DNA of 64,000 bases. Origin: Enemella dayhoffiae. GTDB lineage: Bacteria > Actinomycetota > Actinomycetes > Propionibacteriales > Propionibacteriaceae. The position numbers were made by a program, and so were the translations under genes. How positions within the stretch are numbered: position 1 is the first letter of the stretch; each line of letters starts with the position of its first letter. The notes beneath the pieces are model-generated. The model worked only from the letters and a program-made list of their open reading frames with translations. It was not told the DNA's origin and did no database searches. Below are positions 25,943 through 35,377 of this stretch, one piece after another. The DNA is taken from assembly GCF_002250625.1 (NCBI RefSeq), contig NZ_NMVQ01000023.1, positions 124,001 through 188,000 on the forward strand, in the 5' to 3' direction.

Positions 25943-27852
25943 GCGCGGCGTGCGGCTGCGAGCACGAGCCGGTCTCGACCGTCGACGAGGAGTCCGAGGA
26001 GGCGGAGCGGCCCTGGTGGCGGGATCGCGGGATCATGGTCCCGGTCTTCTCCGGGGTCGCTTTCCTCACCGGTCTGGTGCTGGAGTGGTCCGGGCTGGAG
26101 GTCCCGGCGCTGGTGCTGTTCTGGATCGGTCTGCTCCTGGGTGCATCGACGTTCACGCCCGGTGCGATCCGGAAGCTGTTCAAGGGCAAGCTCGGCATCG
26201 GGCTGCTGATGACGATCAGCGCCGTCGGTGCGGTCATCCTCGGCTACGTGGAGGAGGCCGCCGCGTTGGCGTTCCTGTACTCGATCGCCGAGGCTCTGGA
26301 AGACAAGGCCATGGATCGTGCCCGCGGCGGGCTGCGGGCGCTGCTCAAGCTCGTTCCCGAGACCGCGACCATCCGCCGCGCCGGGGCCTCGGTCGAGGTC
26401 CCGGCGAAGGACCTCACTATCGGTCAGCTCATGTTGGTGCGGCCCGGTGAACGGATCGCGACCGACGGCATCGTCCGCGCGGGACGCTCCAGCTTGGACA
26501 CTTCTGCGATCACGGGCGAATCGATCCCGGTCGAGGTCGGGCCGGGAGATGCGGTCTCGGCCGGGGCGATCAACACCGCCGGTGCGTTGGAGGTCGAGAC
26601 GACTGCGGCGGGCACCGACAACTCGCTTACCACGATCGTCGACCTCGTGGAGAAGGCGCAGGCGGAGAAGGGCGACCGGGCCCGCCTCGCCGACCGCATC
26701 GCCCGCCCGCTCGTGCCTGGTGTGCTGATCCTCGCCGTCCTCGTCGCGATCATCGGCTCGCTGTTCGGTGACCCGGAGCTGTGGATCACCCGCGCCCTGG
26801 TGGTGCTGGTGGCGGCGTCGCCGTGCGCGCTGGCGATCTCGGTGCCGTTGACCGTGGTCGCCGCGATCGGGTCGGCGAGCAAGTTCGGTGTGATCATCAA
26901 GTCTGGTGCCGTGTTCGAACGGTTCGGCGTGATCCGCCACGTCGCCGTCGACAAGACCGGCACCCTGACCCGCAACGAGCCCGCCGTCACAGCCGTGCTC
27001 ACCGCCGATGGCATCTCGCAGACGCAGGCGCTGGCGTGGGCCGCGTCGCTGGAGCAGCACAGCACACACCCCCTCGCCGCGGCGATCACCGCCGCCGCGC
27101 CCGACGCTCCTGCAGCGCAGGGCGTGACCGAGCAGGCCGGGCACGGCATCGAAGGCGAACTCGATGGGGCCCGGATCACCGTGGGCAGTCCCCGCTGGCT
27201 CGACGCCGGGACCCTCGGCGACCGGGTCGCGGGCCTGGAGGAACAGGGCATGACGGTCGTCATCGTGCACCGGGACGGCACGCCGGTCGCCGCGATTGGC
27301 GTCCGCGACGAGCTGCGCCCCGAGGTCCCCGAAGTGGTCCGCACCCTCGCCGCACAGGGTGTTGGGGTCACCATGCTCACCGGCGACAACGCCCGCACCG
27401 CTCGCGCCCTCGCAGCCCAGGCTGGGATCGAGGACGTGCGTGCCGAGCTGCGCCCGGAGGACAAGGCCGCCGCGATCAGCGAACTCGGCAAGAAGAACAG
27501 CTCGGTGGCGATGATCGGTGACGGCATCAACGACGCCCCCGCCCTTGCGGCCGCGGACATCGGCATCGCGATGGGCGCGACCGGGTCGGATGCCGCGATC
27601 GAGTCCGCCGACGTCGCCTTCACCGGCCACGACCTACGCCTGCTCCCGCGAGCGTTCGACCACGCCCGTCGCGGACGCCACATCATCAACCAGAACATCG
27701 CCCTGTCGCTGCTGATCATCACCGCGCTTCTCCCGCTCGCCCTCTTCGGCGTCCTGGGACTTGCCGCGGTGGTGCTCGTGCACGAGATCGCCGAGGTCAT
27801 CGTGATCCTCAACGGCCTGCGGGCCGCCCGGACCCGCACGAGCGGCGCGTGA
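25939..27852 (+). CDS. P1B-type heavy-metal-exporting ATPase
   Basis: 637 residues, GTG start. The phosphorylation motif is D338-KTGTL, the phosphatase loop TGES, and the hinge GDGINDAPAL. The membrane metal site is S294-P-C296 (SPC) rather than the CPC of classic Cd/Zn pumps, and the last helix carries VVLVHEIAEV. SPC pumps of the P1B-4 group move Co, Ni, Zn or Fe, while the neighbouring CmtR senses Cd/Pb, so the substrate is uncertain. No N-terminal CxxC domain; the tail has CGCEHE. Confidence 0.88.
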   Translation: MSAACGCEHEPVSTVDEESEEAERPWWRDRGIMVPVFSGVAFLTGLVLEWSGLEVPALVLFWIGLLLGASTFTPGAIRKLFKGKLGIGLLMTISAVGAVILGYVEEAAALAFLYSIAEALEDKAMDRARGGLRALLKLVPETATIRRAGASVEVPAKDLTIGQLMLVRPGERIATDGIVRAGRSSLDTSAITGESIPVEVGPGDAVSAGAINTAGALEVETTAAGTDNSLTTIVDLVEKAQAEKGDRARLADRIARPLVPGVLILAVLVAIIGSLFGDPELWITRALVVLVAASPCALAISVPLTVVAAIGSASKFGVIIKSGAVFERFGVIRHVAVDKTGTLTRNEPAVTAVLTADGISQTQALAWAASLEQHSTHPLAAAITAAAPDAPAAQGVTEQAGHGIEGELDGARITVGSPRWLDAGTLGDRVAGLEEQGMTVVIVHRDGTPVAAIGVRDELRPEVPEVVRTLAAQGVGVTMLTGDNARTARALAAQAGIEDVRAELRPEDKAAAISELGKKNSSVAMIGDGINDAPALAAADIGIAMGATGSDAAIESADVAFTGHDLRLLPRAFDHARRGRHIINQNIALSLLIITALLPLALFGVLGLAAVVLVHEIAEVIVILNGLRAARTRTSGA

Positions 27853-28409
27853 CCATGCAGGAGGCCGTCGCCGTGATCGACGACGAGAATGCGGGCGTGC
27901 GGCCGCAGCCAAGGAGAGCCCTCGGCGTCGCCCTGGTTGTGGCCGTGTTCGCTGTCGCGCTCGACCAGGGTTCGAAGGCCCTCGCAGTGGCACAGCTGAC
28001 ACTGGGCGAACGGGTCCCGCTTGTCGGCGACTTGTTCGGCCTGTCCCTGGTCTACAACCCCGGAGCCGCGTTCTCTCTCGGCTCTGGGGCCACGTGGATC
28101 TTCACGATCGTCGGGCTCCTTGCCGCCGTGACCGTGGTCGTGTTCGCCGTGCGGCTGCGCGGTGCCCGGTGGGGCGTCGCGCTGGGGCTGGTCCTCGGCG
28201 GCGCGGTCGGTAACCTCGTCGACCGGCTCGTGAACCCTCCTTCCTGGGGGCAAGGCCACGTCACGGACTTCCTCGCCTACGGGAACCTCTTCGTCGGGAA
28301 CGTCGCCGACGTCTTCGTCGTGGCCGGCGTCGGTCTGCTCTGCCTGAACCTCCTCACACCGAACCCTCGCACGACAGCTGGCAGTGAACGAACGGAAAAA
28401 GTCTCATGA
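27849..28409 (+). CDS. lspA: Accessory lipoprotein signal peptidase (LspA)
   Basis: 186 residues. Four membrane helices. The catalytic aspartates are in GGAVGNLVDR and NVADVFVVAG, with YNPGAAFS before them. This would be an extra copy, since every cell needs a housekeeping lspA. LspA is often linked to metal-ATPase operons in actinobacteria. GTG at 27849 overlaps the ATPase stop; ATG at 27855 is an alternative. Confidence 0.88.
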   Translation: MTMQEAVAVIDDENAGVRPQPRRALGVALVVAVFAVALDQGSKALAVAQLTLGERVPLVGDLFGLSLVYNPGAAFSLGSGATWIFTIVGLLAAVTVVVFAVRLRGARWGVALGLVLGGAVGNLVDRLVNPPSWGQGHVTDFLAYGNLFVGNVADVFVVAGVGLLCLNLLTPNPRTTAGSERTEKVS

Positions 28410-28708
28410 AGGTGGAACTGCTGCATATCGTCGACTGCCCGAACGCGGTCGTCGCAGAGGTACACGCGCGCACGGCGCTCGATGCGGTAGGACTCACCGA
28501 CGTGTCCGTCGAGCTGGTGATGGTCCGGACTGAGGCCGATGCGGCGAGCTCACGGTTCGGGGGGTCTCCCACGATCCTTGTCGACGGCATCGACCTGTTC
28601 CCGACGACGCCAGTTCGCTCATTGGCGTGCCGGGTCTATGCGACGGATGGCGGGTACGCCGGAGCACCGACAGCATCACAGATCGAAGCGGCGTTGCGCT
28701 TGGTGTGA
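28406..28708 (+). CDS. Thioredoxin-like small protein, metal cassette
   Basis: 100 residues, ATG overlapping lspA. The N terminus VELLHIVDCPN resembles a thioredoxin-fold CxxN site with a single Cys, and GGSPTILVDGIDLF and LACRVYAT follow. Such proteins are often annotated as thioredoxin family or alkylmercury-lyase-like and accompany metal operons. A metal chaperone or redox helper is plausible, but it is not shown. Confidence 0.6.
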   Translation: MKVELLHIVDCPNAVVAEVHARTALDAVGLTDVSVELVMVRTEADAASSRFGGSPTILVDGIDLFPTTPVRSLACRVYATDGGYAGAPTASQIEAALRLV

Positions 28709-29389
28709 TGGCCTGGTGTCAAAGGTAGGGATGGTCATGCCGGCGCGCTCGATGACGGCCGCGGCGTAGGCGTTGTTGTTCGCGCCGATGGCATTGGAGC
28801 AGGCGATCGCCGAGGAGATGTCCAGGCCCGTCAACCGGCTGAGAACAACGGGCGGGACTTCTTGCGCGAGTGCGATCAAAGCGCTGGTGCGCGCCAGCCG
28901 TGGCGGGATGCCGACAGCGCGGAGCCGGGCGTTGAGCGTGTCGGGGGCCATGTGATGGCCCGCCCGGGCTCCGGGATAAACCCATTCCTGTTCGATGCTC
29001 TCCACGAACATCCGAGGTGCGGTGCGATTGCTGGCCGCTCCAACAGCGGCCTGGGCGAGCTCGGCGGGGAGTACGAGAGGTTCCTCCCCAAGGCGGACGA
29101 TCACCTCCTGATCGGTGACGGTGACGTCCTCGGCGCGCAGCTGGACGATCTTCGCCGCGCGGATGCCGAACATGAGCATCAGCCCCGCGGCGAACTTCGT
29201 GTGCGGATCGATTGAGGCATCGGAGGTGACGTCCGCGAACAGCCGCCAGCGTTCGTCGTCACTCAGAGCTTGCGGATTCAGCGTTCCTGATGGCGGGCGT
29301 GGGGCTGCGAGCTGTCGAGACATCCCGTCTCGTCCCGTCCATTTGCCGGCGGTGGTGCAGGAACGGACGAGCGCTTGCCGGTGAGCCAT
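28676..29389 (-). pseudogene. Decayed tyrosine-recombinase-like gene
   Basis: The intact part (238 codons) reads SDDERWRLFADV...KFAAGLMLMFGIRAAKIVQLRAEDV, matching the core-binding and N-terminal catalytic regions of integrase-like proteins. The final Arg-His-Arg-Tyr catalytic set is not complete. Upstream, another frame encodes DVDEWLTGKRSS, as expected for the missing N terminus, interrupted by a frameshift and a TGA. It overlaps the thioredoxin-like gene tail by 33 bases (convergent). Confidence 0.5.
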
Positions 29390-29837
29390 TCGTCGACGTC
29401 TGGCTGGATCACGGATGAGAGAGTCTCGCGTTGCTGACGTCAGCCTCGTCGTTTGCGAAGTTCCGCCCGGTGCCGTTCCAACCCGACATCAGCCATCGCC
29501 CGCGCCGGGCTGATCGCTGCGCTGTCCTCCGCGACGGTCATCGTGGAGGCGGACGCGCAGTCAGGTTCATTACTGGTTACCCAGCGAGCCGCCGAACTCG
29601 ACCGACGTGTCGGAGCCGTTCCCGGTCCGGTCACGAGCGCCGCGAGTGTGGGCCCGCATCGTTTGCGTCGCGATGGCATTGCATCCCTGGCGGCGGACAC
29701 CTCGGACCTTGCCAGTTTGGTGGAACGAGACCAGACTCCGCGAGTCCCGCTCGACAGGGTGCCCGTCCGCCCGCCTGCGCCTGCTCCGACGCGCACGCTC
29801 TAGCGCGCCGGCCGGCGGTGGACGCCGGAACCTGAAC
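29390..29837. other. Stretch without a convincing gene
   Basis: Several overlapping frames are open on both strands, but none has a recognisable domain. On the minus strand, the part nearest the recombinase remnant (to about 29500) reads MADVGLERHRAELRKRRG then a stop, then continues in frame towards DVDEWLTG. It is probably more of the same decayed gene. Nothing else is seen. Confidence 0.4.
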
Positions 29838-30212
29838 TCAGCGAGAGCTTCGAGTGAGTTCGTGGAGCGGCACGGTCTCGAAGACTTCCCGCAATTGCTG
29901 CCGCTGCGCTCGGTGCTCACGGGCGCGAGCCTTCACGAGGAGAACGACGCTCACCGGGCCGATGGCCACCATCTTGAGAGCGTTCCAGATACAGACCAGC
30001 ACGACGAGGTGAAGCCATCCTGGGCCGCCGTTCACAATGAGGCTGGTGCACCAAAAGGCGATGGCCAGGTGTGGGCCGGCGAGCAGCATGGCTGGCATGC
30101 CCCACTTCAGTTCCTTCCTGGTGCGGATCAGGTCGAGCACGATGTTGCTCGGCATGTAGCGACGCAGGAAGTAGCGAACTTCGGCGCTGGCTGTCCACAG
30201 TAGGCGGATCAT
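29838..30212 (-). CDS. Small conserved membrane protein of conjugative elements
   Basis: 124 residues. Two hydrophobic segments (about 40-62 and 68-92) flanked by Arg/Lys-rich ends; the N terminus RYFLRRYMPSNIVLDLIRTRKELKWG is distinctive. Similar small proteins sit just downstream of TraA relaxase genes in actinobacterial elements, sometimes labelled sulfate permease without support. The function is unknown. The 140 bases up to the relaxase stop hold nothing recognisable. Confidence 0.65.
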   Translation of the reverse strand: MIRLLWTASAEVRYFLRRYMPSNIVLDLIRTRKELKWGMPAMLLAGPHLAIAFWCTSLIVNGGPGWLHLVVLVCIWNALKMVAIGPVSVVLLVKARAREHRAQRQQLREVFETVPLHELTRSSR

Positions 30213-30352
30213 GATGGGCTCCTCTCAACACGCGAGTCGTCGTCGAGACGGTGCGTGGAGAGTGACCCGAAGGTCTGCCGCGAGCGGCCCAAAGGTAAGG
30301 AGAAATCCGCCTCAGCTTCAAGGCTACGCCGCAGTCCTGACATTGGGAAGGG

Positions 30353-33300
30353 TCAGATGCTGCGCCCAGGCCCGGGTTGGTCGCGCCTGATGGTCTGCAG
30401 ACCGGCCTCTGCGTGTCGGCTCTCATCGGCGACCAGCTGACGTACCTTGTCGAGTGCGGCGCGCGCTCGGGCGGCGTCAATCTTCTGGGCGGCGGACTCG
30501 GGCGGGGCACCGATGGGCGCGTCGTCGGTGATGCGGTAGCGGTCGCGGTAGGCGGCGACCACGCGTGCGGACTTGCGCCAGGCCGCGGCTCGTCGTCGGT
30601 CGTTCGGCTGCGCTCCAAGAGTCTTCGTCCACGGTGCGCTCTCCGTCAGCGCAGCTTCGAGTACAGCGTCGGCGCGTGCCTCGATCAGTTCCTCCCGCTC
30701 GTCGAGAGCTGCTCGCATCTCGGCGTCGATGACTCCGTGCGCCTGCGGGATGAGGCCGGCGATGAGTCGCGCTGGCTTGCGAGTCCTGCCGGAGCCTGCG
30801 GGGCGGCCGGTCGCGCGCTCGACCCGGTAGTGGAGGACGGCGGCGATGTCATCGGCGTCGCCGAACCCGCGCACTGCGACGAGGCGCGGAAGGAGCGCAT
30901 CGACATTGTGATCGTTGGCTTCAGCCCGGCGAAGTTCAGCCGCGAGTGGGCCGAACGCGTCGGACTCGATGGCGCTCTCGGCCTGTTCGTCGGTGAGCCC
31001 GGAGCCACGGACGAGCGTGGCCCAGCGGTCGTGTTGGGCTGCTGCGGCGATGGTCTCGTACTCGGCGGCGAGCTGAGCGATCGAGCCCCACTGTTCCTGC
31101 TCGGCCACGATGGTCTCGTGCGCCGAGAGTTCGGCCCCGCTATGCTGCAGAACGCCGTAGAGCACGCTTCGCGCGGTGGCATGCAGGTCGTCGCCAGGGT
31201 GCGGCTGGCCGTGGTCGTCGGCGCGGTCGAGAGTCACGTAGGCGTGGTTCGCGTGCCGCCCTCGCGTCATCGCGACGTAGAAGGTCTCCCTCGTCGAGGT
31301 CGGTTCGACCAACACGTGCGCCGTGTCCGTAGTGATGCCCTGCGCACGGTAGGCGGTGACTGCGTAGCCGAGATCGACGTGCTCACCTACGTACGAGGCT
31401 GGAAGCACGATGCTGCCACCAAACCTGCGGCCACGCCTGCGAGCCGTGATGCTCCCGTCGTCGCGGACGGTGGTGCCGGTCCCGTAGTCGCGTGCGATGG
31501 TGATGGTCCCGTCGTCGCCGACGGCGGTGATGGTCCAGATGTCGCCGTTGCGCACCCAGTCCCGCCCGGCCAGGGTGCGGAGGTTCCGGTTGTTGCGTCG
31601 GGTGATGATGGTGTCGCCGACGCCGGCGGCGGTTCCGTCGCGCAGTTCGACTTCGCGGTCGGGGTTCAGCGTCTTGCTGAGGATCAGGTCGGCGCGGGCG
31701 CGACCGTTCAGCGTGGTCACGTCTTCGTGGGTCTCGGCGATCAGCACAGAGACGAGCCCGGCGTCCCGGTCGGCGCGCCATGCGTTGTAGGCCGTGTCGG
31801 TCATCGCCTCGCCGTCGCCCTCTGTGATGCGCTTGTGGGAGAGGTAGGTGTCGATGGCTGGGGTGCGCCCGTGGCGCAGCTCGAGTGAGGCGGTCTTCTC
31901 CCAGGCGTGGGTGAAGCGGTGAACGTCGACCAGCTCCGGCGTGTCGGCCCGGTCTCGGGCGACCATCGCGAACGCGCCGCCCGCGTCCACGGATTGCAGT
32001 TGGGCATAGTCGCCAACCAGAAGCACCTTCGCGCCAGCGTCCTGGGCGAGGTGGGTGATGCGATCCAGTGACAGGGTGCCGGCGAGGGAGGCTTCGTCAA
32101 TGATGACGAGCTGTCCCGCCTCGAACGTGGCGCCGTGGACGAGGCGGTTCTGCCACCACTTCGCCGTGTTCTCAGTACCGATCCCGAGATCGTCCGCGAG
32201 GACCTGGGCAGCGACCGCTGACGGGGCGAGCCCGACGACGGAACCGGAGCCGTGCTCAGCTTCCCAGGCGCGGCGGAGCGCGTTCATGGCGGTGGTCTTG
32301 CCCGCCCCAGCAGGACCGACCAGCACGTCAAGCACCCGCCCCGGCACCGCGATGCGGGCCAAGGCATCGGCTTGGTCGCCGCCGAGCATGCGACCATCCG
32401 CGTCGGGTTTGCGCGTAATCTTTTCGACTGTCGCGAGCTGCACCGTCGGACCGGCCAGGTTCGCGGCTCGTTCGAGGAGCCTGTCCTCGGCCGCGAGCTG
32501 GGACTCGGAGGTGAACACGGTCGAGCTCTTCGGACGGAACACGGAACTGCCGTCGGGCCGACGGAAGACGACGGGCGAGGAGGCGGAGTTCGGGCGCCGT
32601 CAGCCGAAGGGAAACGAGCTCGGCGGCATCGGCAACCATCGCGACGATCGCTTCCCGGTCGTGCATGGTGGCGAACCGCCAGCCCATCGTCTGCCGGGAT
32701 GCCTCGGCCATGAGATTCCACCGTCGCCAGGTCGAACGCTTCTCACCGACCACCTCGACGACCGAACGCCCAATCTCGCCAATGACATCGAGCGGCAGGT
32801 CATCGACGCGCAGCAGCAGCGGTTTGTCGTTGTCGGTCGTCTCGCGTGCCCATGTCGTCGCGTCCCGCCCCAGCGTCCTAGTTGCGCGGGTTCGCCATTC
32901 GGCGGTCAGGTCAGCCAAGGATCGGACCTGCTTCTCAGGCCTCGTGGACACCGTGGCCTGGGCTCGCAGTTTGAGGATCGTCGCGTTCGATGGTTGGTGT
33001 CCGTGCTGGGCAACGTACTCGGCGATGAGCCGGTTCTTCTCGACGTCGATGTGGCGGGCGCGGGTGGAGAACTCCGAGACCAGTTCCTCCGGCACTCCGG
33101 TGATCGCCCACGCTGGGTTCCGGTCGCGGCCCATCTCGCGTGCCTCCCAGGAGACGCCGAAGGCGCGCGTCATGTGGTCGGCGAACACGGCTTCGTGTAG
33201 TTCGGAGAGCGCGACGACGGCGGCGTGCATCGGTCTGCCGTCGAGCGAGCGCCACCTCCCGTCGAGGACGGTCTTGGCCTTGTTGCTGATGACGACGTGC

Positions 33301-33977
33301 GTGTGGAGGTGGGGGTCGCCGGCGCGGGAGTCGAAGTGATCGAACGCGGTCGCGATGAGCCCGGTGACATCGACCTGCGCAACCGCACCGTGCCCGGCGG
33401 TTGCACCCGTGCGGTTGGCTGCAACCTCGCGCTCCATAAACGCAACCACCTCCGCAACCGCTCGATGATGCGCCTCGGCGATCAGCGCCTGCACTCCGGC
33501 ATCGGCGACTGCCCACAACACTGACGAGGACTTCGGGATCGAGAACGTGAAGTCGAAGCCCGCCACCGCACGTCGCGTGCTCCGTGCGCTCTCCTCGGCC
33601 ACGATCTGCGCGACGGCCTCGCCCTTGGCGCCAGGCGTCATCGTCGGTTCGAGGCCGGCGATCCGTGCCTCGATCCGCTCGTCCTGGCTCTTGTACGCCG
33701 GGAAGCCCAAGCCGAGCTTGTCGCCGGTGATCGGATCACAGCCCGTGCCCATCAGGAGCTGGAGCTGGTCTTCCGATACTCGGTCGCCCACCTGAATCTC
33801 GCCTTTGCCGAGGGCTGCTACGCCCGCGCCGAGCCAGCGACCAGGAGGTGTGCCCTCCTCCATGTAGTAGCGAGTGAGCGGTGTCGACAGCGGCCTGTTG
33901 CCGTCGGCGGCCACGACCGTCTTGAGCAGGTACTTGTAGCCGTCACCCGCCGACATCACACGCATCGAAACCGTCAT
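30353..33977 (-). pseudogene. traA: Conjugative relaxase TraA (TrwC/MobF + RecD helicase), frameshifted
   Basis: The first part (33977 to ~32590) has the MobF relaxase domain: HFDSRAGDPHLHTHVV is the His triad. The second part (~32580 to 30353) is the RecD-like helicase with VLVGPAGAGKTTAMNAL and VIIDEASLAGT. The two halves lie in different frames. One base too many at 32585-32586 (a CC pair on the coding strand) breaks VSLRLTAPEL from ASSPVVFRRPDG; removing it restores one protein of ~1,208 residues. ATG at 33977 has a GGAGG site. The break is either true inactivation or a sequencing error. Confidence 0.8.
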
Positions 33978-34028
33978 ACTCACCTCCGCTCCTGGCGAGC
34001 AGGTGAGCACCCTCGCCCGGTGACTTCT

Positions 34029-34048
34029 GAGCCGGTAGGGCCCGGCTC
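34029..34048. other. Hairpin between traA and the methyltransferase
   Basis: GAGCCGG (34029-34035) pairs with CCGGCTC (34042-34048) over six bases. It lies in the 267-base divergent space (33978-34244), where both promoters must sit. No other clear signal was found there. Confidence 0.35.
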
Positions 34049-34244
34049 AACCTCGACCTGCAAGACGCGTGTGACCTCGGATGGCAGTCGGAGCAGATGC
34101 GGGAGATGCGGCGTCAGGCGGTGCCGCTCGGATGGCTCAGTTGAGCACCAGGTGCGTGTCGAAGTCGTGCACCTGACAGGTGACCAGCTCGGCATCAACT
34201 TCGTGACGAGGCGATGCCGGGGACGACCTCACCGGAGCGACTTC

Positions 34245-35363
34245 ATGCACGACCTCGACGTCAGCAGCGAACCACGACTCAGGATCGGATCGCTGTTCAG
34301 CGGCTACGGCGGCCTCGACCTCGCGGTCGAGCACGTCTTCAACGCCAAGACCGTGTGGTTCTCCGAACTCAACCAACCCGTCGCCCGCGTCTTCTCCCAC
34401 CACTGGCCAGATGCACCGAATCTCGGCGCCATCACGGCCATCGACTGGAGTCACGTCGAGCCCGTGGACATCCTCATCGGCGGATTCCCATGCCAGGACG
34501 TGTCCACCGTCGGCAAGCGCGCAGGCCTCGCGCCAGGTACGCGCTCGGGGCTCTGGGCGCACATGGCCTCAGCCATCGACGCGCTCCAGCCCGAGTGGGT
34601 CGTCATCGAGAACGTCCGCGGGCTGCTGTCCTCACCCGCGACACGGCCAGCCGCAGAAGGAGACGACCATGACCGACGCAACCCAAGGGATGCAACCCCC
34701 GACGGCGCATCCCTTCGCGGCGTGGAACCCGACTCGTGGCATCTGGGAGACAAGGCAGCTCGACCTCTACGGGCTCTCGGCGCCGTTCTCGGCGATCTGG
34801 CCGACCTGCGGCTGGATGCACGATGGATCGGCCTACCGGCTTCCCTTGTCGGCGCTCCTCACCAACGCTTCCGCATCTTCGCCCTCGCCCGGCGCACTGT
34901 TCCGCACCCCGCTGGCGACGGACTCATCGCGCGGCGGGGAAACGCTCGACCAAGTGCGAGCGAGACGAGGGACGATCGCATCGTCCCACCAGATCATCGA
35001 CTTCGCACTCCACGGACCGGCTGGCTCACCGAGCAGGAGAGCCGAGTCGGAAACGCTGTGGTCCCTGATCGACGGACTGTTCAGCGCTGGGGACGCTACG
35101 CCGACACCATCGCCCGCTGGGAACACATCACTGGGCGAGCCGCGCCCGCACCGGCCCGCTTGAACGACGCCGACGGCCCCCGCCCAGCACCCGCGTTCGT
35201 GGAGTGGCTCATGGGCTTGCCCACCGAGTGGGTCACCGGCGCCGATGACCTGACCCAGAACCAGCAGATCACCGCGCTCGGCAACGGCGTCCTTCCTCTT
35301 CAAGCCTGCGCGGCTCTCTCGTCGATCCTCGCGCAGGTAGACAGAATCGACGGAGGCCCGTAG
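34245..35363 (+). CDS. C5-cytosine DNA methyltransferase
   Basis: 372 residues. Motif I is RIGSLFSGYGGLDLA, motif IV GGFPCQDVST (catalytic Cys), motif VI VIENVRG, motif VIII QRFRIF, motif IX MGLPTEWVTG and motif X LGNGVLPLQ, all in order. The target sequence cannot be read off. No restriction enzyme is adjacent, so it may protect the element from host restriction. The middle ~165 codons are shared in another frame with a nested ORF. ATG at 34245 was chosen; the frame is open upstream to 34020. Confidence 0.88.
   Translation: MHDLDVSSEPRLRIGSLFSGYGGLDLAVEHVFNAKTVWFSELNQPVARVFSHHWPDAPNLGAITAIDWSHVEPVDILIGGFPCQDVSTVGKRAGLAPGTRSGLWAHMASAIDALQPEWVVIENVRGLLSSPATRPAAEGDDHDRRNPRDATPDGASLRGVEPDSWHLGDKAARPLRALGAVLGDLADLRLDARWIGLPASLVGAPHQRFRIFALARRTVPHPAGDGLIARRGNARPSASETRDDRIVPPDHRLRTPRTGWLTEQESRVGNAVVPDRRTVQRWGRYADTIARWEHITGRAAPAPARLNDADGPRPAPAFVEWLMGLPTEWVTGADDLTQNQQITALGNGVLPLQACAALSSILAQVDRIDGGP
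34669..35163 (+). CDS. Nested overlapping ORF inside the methyltransferase gene
   Basis: 164 codons in the +1 frame relative to the methyltransferase. ATG at 34669 is preceded at 7-base spacing by AAGGAG (34657-34662), a strong ribosome-binding site. The protein (HPFAAWNPTRGIWETRQLDL, SAPFSAIWPTCGWMHDGSAY, LFRTPLATDSSRGG) resembles Trp-rich proteins known from actinophages, from memory. The methyltransferase frame is also well conserved here, so both may be expressed. No function is known. Confidence 0.55.
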   Translation: MTDATQGMQPPTAHPFAAWNPTRGIWETRQLDLYGLSAPFSAIWPTCGWMHDGSAYRLPLSALLTNASASSPSPGALFRTPLATDSSRGGETLDQVRARRGTIASSHQIIDFALHGPAGSPSRRAESETLWSLIDGLFSAGDATPTPSPAGNTSLGEPRPHRPA

Positions 35364-35377
35364 CCAGGCTCGGCGAG

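Noticed and set aside
25804-28259. Two long minus-strand frames under the metal ATPase
   Set aside because: Arg/Asp/Gly-rich shadows without domains; the plus strand has all P-type ATPase motifs.
34029-34048. Hairpin as an origin of transfer
   Set aside because: It lies next to traA, but one short stem is not enough to call a nic site, and no known oriT sequence is recognised.
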